A stretch of DNA of 42,248 nucleotides from a virus (IMGVR_UViG_3300042344_000601:1-42248), one strand, 5' to 3'. Shown: positions 1-6,680, numbered from the stretch's first letter. Notes: generated by a model from the sequence alone, not told the origin. Numbers and translations: made by a program.

Positions 1-106
1 GGGCGGCACGCTCTCACCGACGTGCACCGTCAACAGCGCGACAGGGCAGGTGAAGGTGCTCTTCTCGGTCGCGGTCACGGGCGAGCTGCTCGCGGTGGAG
101 GTCTGA
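1..106 (+). CDS. Tail fibre, 3' end only (partial, cut by window start)
   Basis: The first 106 bases encode the last 34 residues of a tail fibre protein, ending at TGA 104-106. The reading frame begins at base 2. The DNA is identical to 41334-41439, the end of the BNR-type fibre gene near the other end of the window. The short beta-rich C-terminus has no recognisable motif. It is followed after one base by the ATG of the collagen-like fibre, the same arrangement as at 41439/41441. It is either the true end of that same gene on a circular map or the end of a duplicate copy. Confidence 0.75.
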   Translation, partial: GGTLSPTCTVNSATGQVKVLFSVAVTGELLAVEV

Positions 107-107
107 G

Positions 108-1253
108 ATGGCACGCAACCTCGAAGCGGTGCTGATCCCCGCGGACGCCACGCCCTCGACGATGCTCGGCCTCGACGCCACGGGCGCCCCCGAGGCCCTC
201 TCCGCGGCCGATGCGCGCACACGCATGGGCGTTGACCTCCTGCGCTGGCGTGGTGCATGGGACGTGGGCACGGCCTACGTCGCGGGCGATGGCGTCACCA
301 GCGGCGGCTCGACGTGGCGCGCGCTGCAGGCCGTCACGGGTGGCAGCGCCCCGAGCGAGGGCGCGACGTGGACGGTGACGGCCGCGAAGGGCGCGACGGG
401 CGACACCGGCCCGTCGGGTGACGCGCTGGCGTGGCAAGGCGCGTGGTCGTCGGGCACCACCTACGCCACGGGCGACACGGTCACGTCGGGCGGATCGACG
501 TGGCGCGCGGTGCGGTCGGTGTCGAGCGGTGGCAGCGCACCGACGGCGGGCGCCGATTGGGCCGTGGTGGCGGCGAAGGGCGACACCGGCGCGACGGGCC
601 CCGAAGGGCCGGAGGGCCCCGAAGGGCCGCCCGGGAGCGGTACCACCTACACGATCGACTGGACGACGGGCACCGCCACGAACGGCAACGGCACCGCGAC
701 CATCACCTCGTCGACCGTCGTGACGCTGTCCATGGCGTCCGGGGCTACAGCGGGATACGCGAGCGGCACGTACACGGCGCCGAGGGTCCGTATCCCGATG
801 CCTTCGGGCGTCACGAAGACGGCGTTCCGCGTAACGCTGCGCCTCGCGTCGTTCACGAATAAGACCGGCACCACGACGCCGTGCATCCTGCTGGAGAGCA
901 CGGGCGCAGCGGCTTCGAAGTTCGGCCTCTACCTCGCGGGCACCACGATCGGCTCGCAGAACTTCGTCAGCGCCGCGGGCATTACGAGCGGCACGCCCGC
1001 GTCCCCGCCCCTCTACGACGGCGATGACTGGGTGCAACTCACCGTGCGCGGCGGGGTGTTGTCGTTCGCGTTCGCTCGCGGCACAGGGGGCGCGCGCCCG
1101 GCCTCGACCGCGTTCCGATCGTGCGGCGCGATCCTCGCCGCGCCGCCCTTCGACGCCGTCGGGTGGGACGTGGTCGTGCTCATGGCGCAGTCGTCCGCGC
1201 CGCCCTCCACGGTGACCATGACGTACGACTCCTGCGACGTGGAGACCCTCTGA
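108..1253 (+). CDS. Collagen-like tail fibre with tandem carbohydrate-binding-like modules (copy 1)
   Basis: This 381-residue protein is a probable receptor-binding fibre. Residues 44-93 and 107-155 are tandem copies of a small module with the pattern W.G.W..GT.Y..GD.V..GGSTWRA, resembling the chitin-binding CBM5/12 fold often seen in phage fibres. The two modules are joined by a short G-x-y stretch, and the second is followed by a longer collagen-like run (GDTGATGPEGPEGP, about 156-174). That run is expected to trimerise the fibre. The remaining 200 residues are Thr/Ser/Gly-rich and look like a beta-sandwich lectin-like head ending in Asp-Cys-Asp-Val-Glu. The stop overlaps the ATG of the next small gene (TGATG). 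A close paralogue or allele starts at 41441. Function is inferred from domains and from position after the baseplate and fibre block. Confidence 0.8.
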   Translation: MARNLEAVLIPADATPSTMLGLDATGAPEALSAADARTRMGVDLLRWRGAWDVGTAYVAGDGVTSGGSTWRALQAVTGGSAPSEGATWTVTAAKGATGDTGPSGDALAWQGAWSSGTTYATGDTVTSGGSTWRAVRSVSSGGSAPTAGADWAVVAAKGDTGATGPEGPEGPEGPPGSGTTYTIDWTTGTATNGNGTATITSSTVVTLSMASGATAGYASGTYTAPRVRIPMPSGVTKTAFRVTLRLASFTNKTGTTTPCILLESTGAAASKFGLYLAGTTIGSQNFVSAAGITSGTPASPPLYDGDDWVQLTVRGGVLSFAFARGTGGARPASTAFRSCGAILAAPPFDAVGWDVVVLMAQSSAPPSTVTMTYDSCDVETL

Positions 1254-1462
1254 TGAGCCCCGCAGACCACGTCCTCTACTACCTCCCGCGCCCGATGAGC
1301 GCAGACCTCGAACGCTGCGTCGCGCACGTCGCCGATGTGATCGACGCCGACACGGTCACCCTCGACGTGTCGCGCCCCGGCATGGCCACGGAGCGCTTCG
1401 AGTCGGTGCCGCGCTGCGACGCCGCGACCCCCACCGCGGGGCACTGGTCGACGATTCCCTAG
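1253..1462 (+). CDS. Small hypothetical protein after tail fibre
   Basis: This 69-residue protein starts at the ATG overlapping the stop of the fibre gene, which points to translational coupling. It contains an Asp/Val-rich stretch (DLERCVAHVADVIDADTVTLDVS) and two cysteines, with no signal peptide or membrane segment. Its place between two fibre genes suggests a fibre chaperone or accessory protein, but no family is recognised. A strong hairpin follows the stop. Confidence 0.6.
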   Translation: MSPADHVLYYLPRPMSADLERCVAHVADVIDADTVTLDVSRPGMATERFESVPRCDAATPTAGHWSTIP

Positions 1463-1470
1463 TCACCCAC

Positions 1471-1493
1471 GCGCCGCATAGGGCGGCGCCTTT
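1471..1493 (+). terminator. Hairpin terminator after the fibre 1 operon
   Basis: A perfect 7-bp GC-only stem (GCGCCGC at 1471-1477, GCGGCGC at 1483-1489) encloses a 5-nt loop and is followed by CTTT. It sits in the 46-bp gap between the stop at 1462 and the next start at 1509. The T tract is short, so termination may be partial. Confidence 0.55.
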
Positions 1494-1508
1494 CACGGAG
1501 CCAACACC

Positions 1509-2723
1509 ATGCCTCAAGACCTCAAAGCACTCCAGGTACCGCAGAGCACCGGCAAGGCCGACTCGTCGCAGATCGACCTCACCGCGGCCTTCAACTTCAC
1601 AGGCACCCTCCAGAAGTCGGGCACCAACCTCGCCACCACGAGCGACGTGACCACGGGCGCGCAGAGCGAAGCCAACCTCCGCACCGCGTCGGGCTCGCTG
1701 AGCGCGTCCCTCTCGGTGAACTCGCAGAAGATCACCAACCTCCTCACGCCCTCCGACGCCACCGACGCGGCAACGAAGGCCTACGTGGACAGCGTCGCCG
1801 CGGGCCTCGACGTGAAGCCCTCCGTCGCCGCCGCTTCGACGGCGAACCTCACCCTGAGCGGGGAGCAGACCATCGACGGCGTGTCCGTCGTCGCGGGCAA
1901 CCGCGTGCTGGTCAAGGACCAGAGCACCGCGTCGCAGAACGGCATCTACGTCGCCGCCGCGGGCTCGTGGGCGCGCGCCGCCGACATGGCCGCGGCCTCG
2001 AACGCCGCGGGGGCCTTCACCTTCGTCGAAGCTGGCACCGTCGCCGCGGGCCGCGGCTATGTCGTCTCGTCGGGCGCCGTCGTGGGCACCGACGCCCTCG
2101 TGTGGACGCAGTTTTCGGGTGGCGCGAGCTACACGGCGGGTGACGGCATCGCCATTTCGGGCGGCTCCATCGCCGTCGATCTCGCCACCGATCCCGGGCT
2201 CGAGATCAGCGGCGGCAAGCTCCGCGCGAAGGTGGACTCGTCGGGCGTCATCACCCGCGCCGCCGGTGGCCTCAACGTTCAGGCCGCGAGCGCGAGTCAG
2301 AACGGCTACCAGAACGCGACGCAGTTCGGCCTCACCAGCTCGCTCGGTGCGATGGGCTCGCGCGCCACCCTCACCACGACGGACGCCACGCCGGAGACGA
2401 TCTCGCTTCCGGCTCTCTCGACCTCGAGCCTGCGCCGCGTGGCGGTGTGGGTCGCGGTGAAGAACACGAGCGACCTCGCGAAGAGCCTCTACCGCGAGAT
2501 CACCTTCATCGCGCGCCGCGGCTCGTCGGGCAACAGCGTGCTGGTCGGAAGCGTCGTGAGCGGCGAGCTCGCCGACAACAACGGCAGCGCCGACCCGAGC
2601 GGCATGGGCGCCATCTCGCTCGCCTACACCGTCGGCAGCGGCGGCAGCGACTCGCTCACCTTCACCGGCATCGCCGCCACCAACCTCTCGACGGACTACG
2701 GCCTCCTCATCTCGACCATCTGA
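1509..2723 (+). CDS. Tail fibre / tail protein (KAYVDS type)
   Basis: This 404-residue protein has the widely shared phage fibre signature ATKAYVDSVAAGLDVK (about residue 90), then the block LSGEQTIDG..VVAGNRVLVKDQ....NGIYVAAAGSW.RA, typical of tail fibre or collar proteins. The N-terminus (QDLKALQVP) and the Ser/Thr/Gly-rich C-terminus fit an elongated beta structure. It has its own Shine-Dalgarno (CACGGAG, 1494-1500) and lies between the terminator and the lysis cassette. It probably forms a second fibre or the fibre tip. The receptor cannot be judged from sequence. Confidence 0.8.
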   Translation: MPQDLKALQVPQSTGKADSSQIDLTAAFNFTGTLQKSGTNLATTSDVTTGAQSEANLRTASGSLSASLSVNSQKITNLLTPSDATDAATKAYVDSVAAGLDVKPSVAAASTANLTLSGEQTIDGVSVVAGNRVLVKDQSTASQNGIYVAAAGSWARAADMAAASNAAGAFTFVEAGTVAAGRGYVVSSGAVVGTDALVWTQFSGGASYTAGDGIAISGGSIAVDLATDPGLEISGGKLRAKVDSSGVITRAAGGLNVQAASASQNGYQNATQFGLTSSLGAMGSRATLTTTDATPETISLPALSTSSLRRVAVWVAVKNTSDLAKSLYREITFIARRGSSGNSVLVGSVVSGELADNNGSADPSGMGAISLAYTVGSGGSDSLTFTGIAATNLSTDYGLLISTI

Positions 2724-2785
2724 TCCACCCCGACGAGCCCGGCGTCGCGTGGCGCTGGGCCGTCTTCCCTCGAAGGAACGCGCCC

Positions 2786-3460
2786 GTGAGCCTACCCAGC
2801 ACCCGGAGACCTCGATTGAGCCCCACACCCCGCCCCCGCGTCCTCGTCGTCGACGACGACGCAGCCGCCCGCCTCTCACTCGTCTCGCCTCTGCGCGAGA
2901 GCGGCCACGACGTCACCGAGGCCGACACCGTCGCGGGAGCTCTCGCGGCGCTCGCGGGCGCGACGCCCACGGCGTGCGTGCTCGACCTCTCGCTCGACAG
3001 CGACGCAGCGCCGCTGCACGCCGCGCTCACGTCGCGGAGCGTGCCCACGCTGCTCGTGAGCGGGCGCGCGCCCGAGTCGCTCCCGGCCGTGGCAGACCCG
3101 CGCGGGTGGGCGTATCTGGCGAAGCCCGTCGCGCACGAGGCGCTGCTCGCAGGCGTCGCCGCGCTACTCCCGCCGCCGGCGCCGAGCACGTCGCCCGCGC
3201 CTGAGTCGCTCGGCGCCCGCGCCCTCGCGACGATCATCGACGGCCTGGCGCTCGCGATCCTCGGCGGCGTGCTGCTGATCGTGCGCCCCGCCTCGGAGTG
3301 GATCCAGGGCGGGTGCATCGCGGGCATCCTCCTCCTCGCGGGAGTCAGGGTCGCGGACATCGTCGCCGCCGCCCGTGGCCTCCCGGTGCGCGGCGGGCCC
3401 GGCGCCCTCGTGCTGGCCGTCGGTGGCGCCCTCGCGGCGCGCCTGGGCGGTGCATCGTGA
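2786..3460 (+). CDS. Response-regulator receiver domain fused to holin-like membrane domain
   Basis: This 224-residue protein begins at GTG 2786 (AAGGAA upstream; TTG 2816 is possible). Residues 18-130 form a complete receiver (REC) domain: acidic cluster VDDD at 23-25, phospho-acceptor candidate D67 in VLDLS, the Thr/Ser-type position S92 in LLVSG, and K113-P114 in YLAKPV. After a Pro-rich linker (about 136-150) come three hydrophobic segments, near residues 158-176, 186-205 and 211-222. No DNA-binding or kinase domain is present. It directly follows fibre genes and starts the lysis-like cassette, where a holin is expected. The next gene starts inside its stop codon. Inference: a holin or membrane effector whose activity may respond to phosphorylation. 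The alternative is a host-derived signalling protein captured as a moron. Confidence 0.75.
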   Translation: MSLPSTRRPRLSPTPRPRVLVVDDDAAARLSLVSPLRESGHDVTEADTVAGALAALAGATPTACVLDLSLDSDAAPLHAALTSRSVPTLLVSGRAPESLPAVADPRGWAYLAKPVAHEALLAGVAALLPPPAPSTSPAPESLGARALATIIDGLALAILGGVLLIVRPASEWIQGGCIAGILLLAGVRVADIVAAARGLPVRGGPGALVLAVGGALAARLGGAS

Positions 3461-3579
3461 GGCGCGCGATGCGTACCGCGTGGCGCGTCTACGTGGCGCT
3501 GCTCGCGGTGGCCGTGATCGCGGCGACAGGTGAGGGCTGCGACGGCGGCGCACCCGTCGAGATCGTGAGGGCGGCGTGA
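3457..3579 (+). CDS. Small membrane or secreted peptide of the lysis cassette
   Basis: This is a 40-residue product if started at GTG 3457, which overlaps the preceding stop (GTGA); ATG 3469 would give 36 residues. It has an Arg-containing N-terminus, one hydrophobic segment (YVALLAVAVIAA), then a short tail with a single Cys in EGCDGG. It could be a small lipoprotein of spanin type or an antiholin-like peptide, but the lipobox is poor. The downstream GTG at 3576 overlaps its stop. Confidence 0.55.
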   Translation: MRRAMRTAWRVYVALLAVAVIAATGEGCDGGAPVEIVRAA

Positions 3580-3941
3580 AGCGCGCGGGCTGGCTCACGT
3601 GGCTGGTGTGCGCGCTGCTCTACCCGCTCGCGTGCTTCGTCGCGTGGGCGCTGCGCCCGTCGCACCGGCCCGGGCCGTGGCGACCGCGTGCGCGCGGCGT
3701 GTGGCTGGTGTGCCTCGCGGTGCTGCTCGCCACGGGGTGCGTGGGCGGCGCCGTCGGTGCGGCGGGTGGGATCGCGAAGATCCTCGCGACCTGGGACGTG
3801 ATCTGCCCCGCGGGGCGCGAGGTGATCGTGGCCGCGGCCTCGGTGGCGCGCGCCCAGCTCGCCGACGCGGGCCCGGTCGACGCGTCGACGTCGGCCGACA
3901 ACGACGGAGCGGCAGGCGCCGCAGAAAGAGACGACCGATGA
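3576..3941 (+). CDS. Membrane / lipoprotein-like lysis protein (spanin candidate)
   Basis: This 121-residue protein starts at GTG 3576, overlapping the upstream stop by 4 bp. The first hydrophobic segment spans about residues 5-26 and a second about 42-62. The second contains a lipobox-like LLATGC. An in-frame GTG just ahead of the second segment could start a shorter lipoprotein of about 80 residues, the kind of arrangement seen for spanin components. The C-terminal half is Ala/Asp-rich and hydrophilic. No family is recognised; the role is inferred from two membrane-type segments and the lysis context. Confidence 0.55.
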   Translation: MKRAGWLTWLVCALLYPLACFVAWALRPSHRPGPWRPRARGVWLVCLAVLLATGCVGGAVGAAGGIAKILATWDVICPAGREVIVAAASVARAQLADAGPVDASTSADNDGAAGAAERDDR

Positions 3942-4018
3942 TCGACGTGACGGCGTTCGTGGGCTGGGGCACTGAGCTCTGGCGCATCGCGCAGGCGTTC
4001 GCTGCGGGGTGGTGGTGA
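3938..4018 (+). CDS. 26-residue Trp-rich peptide
   Basis: This tiny frame starts at an ATG overlapping the previous stop (ATGA) and ends at a TGA overlapping the next GTG start (GTGA). It encodes 26 residues with four tryptophans, ending in a GWW tail. Overlaps of the start-stop type at both ends fit the tight packing of this operon, so it may be translated. It could merely be a coupling leader for the downstream gene. Confidence 0.4.
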   Translation: MIDVTAFVGWGTELWRIAQAFAAGWW

Positions 4019-4818
4019 GCTCGCGGTCTGCGCGCACGGGGCACCCGCGCGCCTACGCGCGCGAGAAGCTCCCGCGCCTCTTGGAGCGATGGAACCGCAC
4101 CCTCGGCGCCGAGCTGCGGCGTCAGGTGCCGATCGCGTGGCCGGGCGTGCCTGCGATGGTGTTCCTCGGGTTCACCGCGTTCGCCTCGCGCGACGAGAAC
4201 ACGGGCGAGGCCACCGACCCGAAGCGCCGCGCGCCCTTCGATGAGGTGGGGTACTTCCAAACGGAGCGCCGCCGGCCGTTCAGCCTCGACCCCGAGGCGG
4301 ACTACAACGCGTGGGTGAAGCTCGCGCCGTCGGAGCTCGTGGTGAAGCTCCTCGGGCGCCCGGCCACACTCGACCCCGAGGGGTGGCGCGGGGAGCGCGG
4401 CGTGCCGGACCAGGTGGCCGTGGGCCTCGCGAACCTCCGCCGTCACCTCGAGAACGCGCGCCGCAAGCTCCCCACGAGCCTCGACCCCATCGACGAATCG
4501 AGCACGTGGGCGGTGCTCCTCGCCTTCACCGCGTTCTCGCGCGGGGCCGGTGGCCTGTGGTCGCGCATGGCGCCTTACGCGGACCAGCTCGCGGCAGTCC
4601 CCGAGCACGAACGGTGGCGCGCCTGGGAGCTCCTCGTGGCCGACGATGCGCGCGCCGCGACGGGGCGCGAGGGCCCCGCGTACGGGATCATTCGCACGCG
4701 CCAGAAACACGACAGCGGGCGACTCGCGGCGTGGAAGCTCGGACAGGAAACCGCGTGGTTCCTCGCGCCAGAGGGCGCGCTGGACGACCGCCTCGCGCGC
4801 GCCGCCTACGGAGGATGA
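4015..4818 (+). CDS. Candidate endolysin (function inferred from position)
   Basis: This protein has 267 residues from GTG 4015, which overlaps the stop of the small peptide; GTGs at 4009 and 4012 are also in frame. It is soluble with no signal sequence. The N-terminal half has RDENTGE and, about 20 residues on, FDEVGYFQTE, loosely like the Glu-containing and G.FQ segments of lytic transglycosylases, but I cannot assign a catalytic residue. The C-terminal half is helical. It is the only medium-sized soluble enzyme candidate in the lysis cassette, downstream of the holin-like genes. Function is a guess from context. Confidence 0.45.
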   Translation: MSSRSARTGHPRAYAREKLPRLLERWNRTLGAELRRQVPIAWPGVPAMVFLGFTAFASRDENTGEATDPKRRAPFDEVGYFQTERRRPFSLDPEADYNAWVKLAPSELVVKLLGRPATLDPEGWRGERGVPDQVAVGLANLRRHLENARRKLPTSLDPIDESSTWAVLLAFTAFSRGAGGLWSRMAPYADQLAAVPEHERWRAWELLVADDARAATGREGPAYGIIRTRQKHDSGRLAAWKLGQETAWFLAPEGALDDRLARAAYGG

Positions 4819-4822
4819 TGAG

Positions 4823-5011
4823 ATGGACGACCCCTACAAACGCCCCTCGGGGCGCTGTGCCCGCGTCATCGACTCGGCGCGCTACGCCGCGGGCTTCGCC
4901 ATGGTGGGCGCGGCCTCGGTGGTGGGCATCGCCGCTCTTGGGTTCTGCGTCGCGGCGGTGATGACGGCGACCCTCGTGTCGCCCCGCGCCGCGCGAACGC
5001 TCATGTACTGA
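4823..5011 (+). CDS. Small membrane protein (possible second holin)
   Basis: This 62-residue protein is preceded by a good Shine-Dalgarno (GGAGG at 4811-4815). A charged N-terminus (about 22 residues) is followed by one long hydrophobic stretch of about 32 residues, with glycines that could allow a hairpin. It lies right after the candidate endolysin, so a small holin or antiholin is plausible. No family is recognised. Confidence 0.55.
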   Translation: MDDPYKRPSGRCARVIDSARYAAGFAMVGAASVVGIAALGFCVAAVMTATLVSPRAARTLMY

Positions 5012-5013
5012 CG

Positions 5014-5029
5014 CGCTGGATACCCAGCG
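5014..5029. other. Short hairpin after lysis cassette
   Basis: A 6-bp perfect inverted repeat (CGCTGG, CCAGCG) with a 4-nt loop lies 2 bp after the stop of the small membrane gene. There is no T tract. It may be a weak terminator of the late operon or a protein-binding site. Confidence 0.3.
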
Positions 5030-5099
5030 ATTGCGCCGAAATGCGGCGGGTGCGGCTACTGTGCTTGCGTTCAGTGGTGCGCGGCGCGACCATGGCGAT

Positions 5100-5357
5100 A
5101 TGCCACACCGCGAATCCGACCCGCCGCGGCCCATCACCGGCGTGCACGCGCGCGCCGACGCCCCAGCCAACGACAACGCGTTGCCCCACGTCGCGCGGGC
5201 GAACGTCATCGTGGCCATCCTCGCCGACGACCTCGACGCCGCCGCGGCCGACGCGAGCCCCGACATCGCGCGCGTGATGCGCTGCGCGGCAACCGACGCG
5301 CGGCGGGTGCAGCGCGCGCTCGCGCTGGCGCTGCGCGATCTGGCCAGCGCGCGTTAG
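5100..5357 (+). CDS. Hypothetical 85-residue protein convergent with the repressor
   Basis: The frame from ATG 5100 gives a Pro/Arg-rich N-terminus with an ANDNA motif and a C-terminal alpha-helical, Ala/Arg/Asp-rich half. The stop TAG overlaps the stop of the repressor gene on the other strand (shared bases 5354-5357). No Shine-Dalgarno is obvious. No family is recognised. It may be a small regulatory protein of the immunity region. Confidence 0.5.
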   Translation: MPHRESDPPRPITGVHARADAPANDNALPHVARANVIVAILADDLDAAAADASPDIARVMRCAATDARRVQRALALALRDLASAR

Positions 5358-5857
5358 ACGCCCTCGGAGAGCACGCGCGCCAGGATCGCCACGGGCGTCA
5401 TGGGGCGCCCGTCGGCAGAGAGCGCCGCGGCCGCGTCGAGCATCGCCTTCGCGAGCTTGTCGACGTCGCGCGCGTGCAGCTCGCCCGCCTCGCGCGCGGC
5501 GTCGCGGGCCGCGTCGAAGACGGCCGGTTGATAGCGGTCCGGGTGCATCGCGCGAAAGAGCGCGATCTCCAGCGCGCCCGACGACGTGGCGCGCGGCGTC
5601 GGCGCCGACGAGCTCGTGCGCGTGAGGCGCGAGATGGGCACGCCAAACGCGGCCGCGAGGGCCTCCACGTCGGCGAGCTTGGGCTTCGCGATCGTCGCGC
5701 GCTTGAGGCGCGAGATGGTGCCCTGCGAGACGCCGCTTCGCTCCGCAAGGGCCTCCTGCGACCACGAGCGCTCCGTCATGAGGTCGGCGAGGGACTTCGC
5801 CAACGCCAGCGCGGCGGGCGTCGGGTCGGGCGTCGTTTCCTTCGTCACGGACAGCAT
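5354..5857 (-). CDS. CI-like repressor (XRE-family HTH)
   Basis: This 167-residue protein reads leftward from ATG 5857, preceded by GAGAGG. A helix-turn-helix of the Cro/CI type covers about residues 18-75 (SWSQEALAERSGVSQGTISRLKR, then the typical LADVEALAAAFGVPISRL). The remaining 90 residues are helical and carry no LexA-type Ser/Lys protease motif that I can see, so induction would not be by RecA-style self-cleavage. It is the only leftward gene in this region and faces a rightward HTH gene, the classic lysogeny switch. A 16-bp dyad overlaps its likely promoter, which suggests autoregulation. Confidence 0.85.
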   Translation of the reverse strand: MLSVTKETTPDPTPAALALAKSLADLMTERSWSQEALAERSGVSQGTISRLKRATIAKPKLADVEALAAAFGVPISRLTRTSSSAPTPRATSSGALEIALFRAMHPDRYQPAVFDAARDAAREAGELHARDVDKLAKAMLDAAAALSADGRPMTPVAILARVLSEGV

Positions 5858-5873
5858 TCTAATGGCCTCTCCA

Positions 5874-5904
5874 TCCAATTTTGATTGGAAAGCGCGCGCG
5901 TCAA
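5874..5904 (-). promoter_or_regulatory. Repressor promoter with overlapping operator dyad
   Basis: Reading leftward there is a near-consensus -35 (TTGACG, 5904-5899) and a -10 candidate CAAAAT (5883-5878) after a 15-nt spacer. The -10 lies inside a perfect dyad TCCAAT-N4-ATTGGA (5874-5889). A repressor bound there would block this promoter. The spacer is shorter than ideal. Confidence 0.5.
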
Positions 5905-5933
5905 GCCGGGCGCTCACTCAAAATCGTTGCGGC

Positions 5934-5953
5934 TTTAACCGTTATTGGTTAAA
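5934..5953. promoter_or_regulatory. Operator dyad upstream of the Cro-like gene
   Basis: A perfect 7-bp inverted repeat (TTTAACC, GGTTAAA) with a 6-nt spacer lies 9-28 bp before the ATG of the Cro-like gene. A weak rightward promoter (TTGCGG 5927-5932, TTAAAC 5949-5954) would overlap it. The sequence differs from the dyad near the repressor, so two regulators may each have their own site. Confidence 0.5.
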
Positions 5954-5961
5954 CGTTTCGC

Positions 5962-6234
5962 ATGGATCGAGCCAAGCGAAACAAGAACGGTCTCCGTGCG
6001 GCTCGCACGGCGCGCGGATGGAGCCAAGACGCTCTTGCCGACGCCGCGAACGTGCGGCAGGCGCGCGTTTCTCGCCTCGAACAAGGGGTTCCGCCTGTGG
6101 CGGTGCTGAATGCTCTGCGCATCGCGCGGGCGCTCAACACCACCGTGGAGGACCTGTTCGGCGAGTGCGTGCCGCGGACTGGCGTTCACACTTCGAAGCG
6201 TGAACGTTTGGAAGGTTCGACCGCTAACGTTTAG
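5962..6234 (+). CDS. Cro-like regulator (XRE-family HTH)
   Basis: This 90-residue protein has an XRE helix-turn-helix over about residues 9-66 (GWSQDALADAANVRQARVSRLEQG, then LNALRIARALNTTVEDLF). It is too short for an oligomerisation domain, as usual for Cro. It diverges from the repressor across a 104-bp operator region and lies upstream of the whole early operon. Its last codons contain two strong inverted repeats, and its TAG stop lies inside the second one. Confidence 0.8.
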   Translation: MDRAKRNKNGLRAARTARGWSQDALADAANVRQARVSRLEQGVPPVAVLNALRIARALNTTVEDLFGECVPRTGVHTSKRERLEGSTANV

Positions 6235-6240
6235 CGGTCG
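6184..6240. promoter_or_regulatory. Paired palindromes at the end of the Cro-like gene
   Basis: The first palindrome (6184-6205) has outer arms GTTCAC/GTGAAC, a core CTTCGAAG, and one mismatched pair. The second (6218-6240) has perfect 10-bp arms around a 3-nt centre and includes the TAG stop. Both contain or touch the heptamer AACGTTT (6203-6209 and 6226-6232), which also occurs at 5952-5958 before the gene. They may be operators for the Cro-like protein or a hairpin attenuator ahead of the early operon. Confidence 0.5.
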
Positions 6241-6338
6241 GTGGCAGGAAAACCCCAACGCGACGGCTCAGGCGCCAACCACGCGCCGCCGCGAAGGGAC
6301 CCGTGCGCCCGGGGGATGGGCGCGGACGGACGACGATC

Positions 6339-6680
6339 ATGACGAACAACGGACAGCAGATCAACCTCAGCGCCGCCGACGCCCTCGCGCTCGTGCGGTG
6401 GGCCATCATCGGCGCGTGCGTCGGCGCGCGCGCGCACGCCGCGGCGATGCTCGCGACTCTCGCGACGGAGCCTGGGCACTGGCGCGCCATCGCCCGCGAC
6501 CTCGACGCGAAGTACACGCACGCGTGGTCGTGGAGCGAGTTCGCCGAGGCCGCGCGACGCCTCGCGAACGGCGACGCCGAGGGCGCGTGCGCCGCGCTCG
6601 CCGAGGCCGAAGGCATCTCGACGCCCGAGTGGGTAGCCGGTGCGCTCGCGCAGCGTGCTGCGGAAGGGGCGGTGGCGTGA
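6339..6680 (+). CDS. First early-operon gene, hypothetical
   Basis: This 113-residue protein starts at ATG 6339 (GGACGGACGA upstream; GTG 6303 is in frame but lacks support). It is mostly helical and Ala-rich, with a Trp-containing centre (TEPGHWRAIARDLD, WSWSEFAEAARRL). No motif is recognised. It opens the long rightward operon, with the next ATG overlapping its stop. The 98 bp before it show only the palindromes described separately. Confidence 0.65.
   Translation: MTNNGQQINLSAADALALVRWAIIGACVGARAHAAAMLATLATEPGHWRAIARDLDAKYTHAWSWSEFAEAARRLANGDAEGACAALAEAEGISTPEWVAGALAQRAAEGAVA

Noticed and set aside
108-1253. Diversity-generating retroelement acting on the fibre gene
   Set aside because: No reverse transcriptase, template repeat or adenine-biased variation. 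Differences between the two copies are mostly ordinary substitutions spread over codons.
2447-2785. Upstream extension of the receiver-holin gene to 2447
   Set aside because: The extension overlaps the fibre gene in another frame and has low-complexity Arg/His-rich sequence. GTG 2786 has a proper ribosome-binding site.
1356-2879. Long reverse-strand frames, here and opposite most genes (for example 15338-17527, 20880-22325, 25091-26872, 29913-31508)
   Set aside because: In DNA of about 70% GC, antisense frames stay open by codon-position bias. Their products are Arg/Gly/Ala-rich, lack domains and lack ribosome-binding sites, while the forward frames encode known families.
2786-3460. Receiver-domain gene as host DNA contamination or assembly error
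   Set aside because: It continues without a break into the lysis genes, shares start-stop overlap with the next gene, and has the membrane part in the same frame.
5935-6258. Reverse-strand frame covering the Cro-like gene
   Set aside because: The forward frame has a clear XRE helix-turn-helix, and the reverse frame has none.
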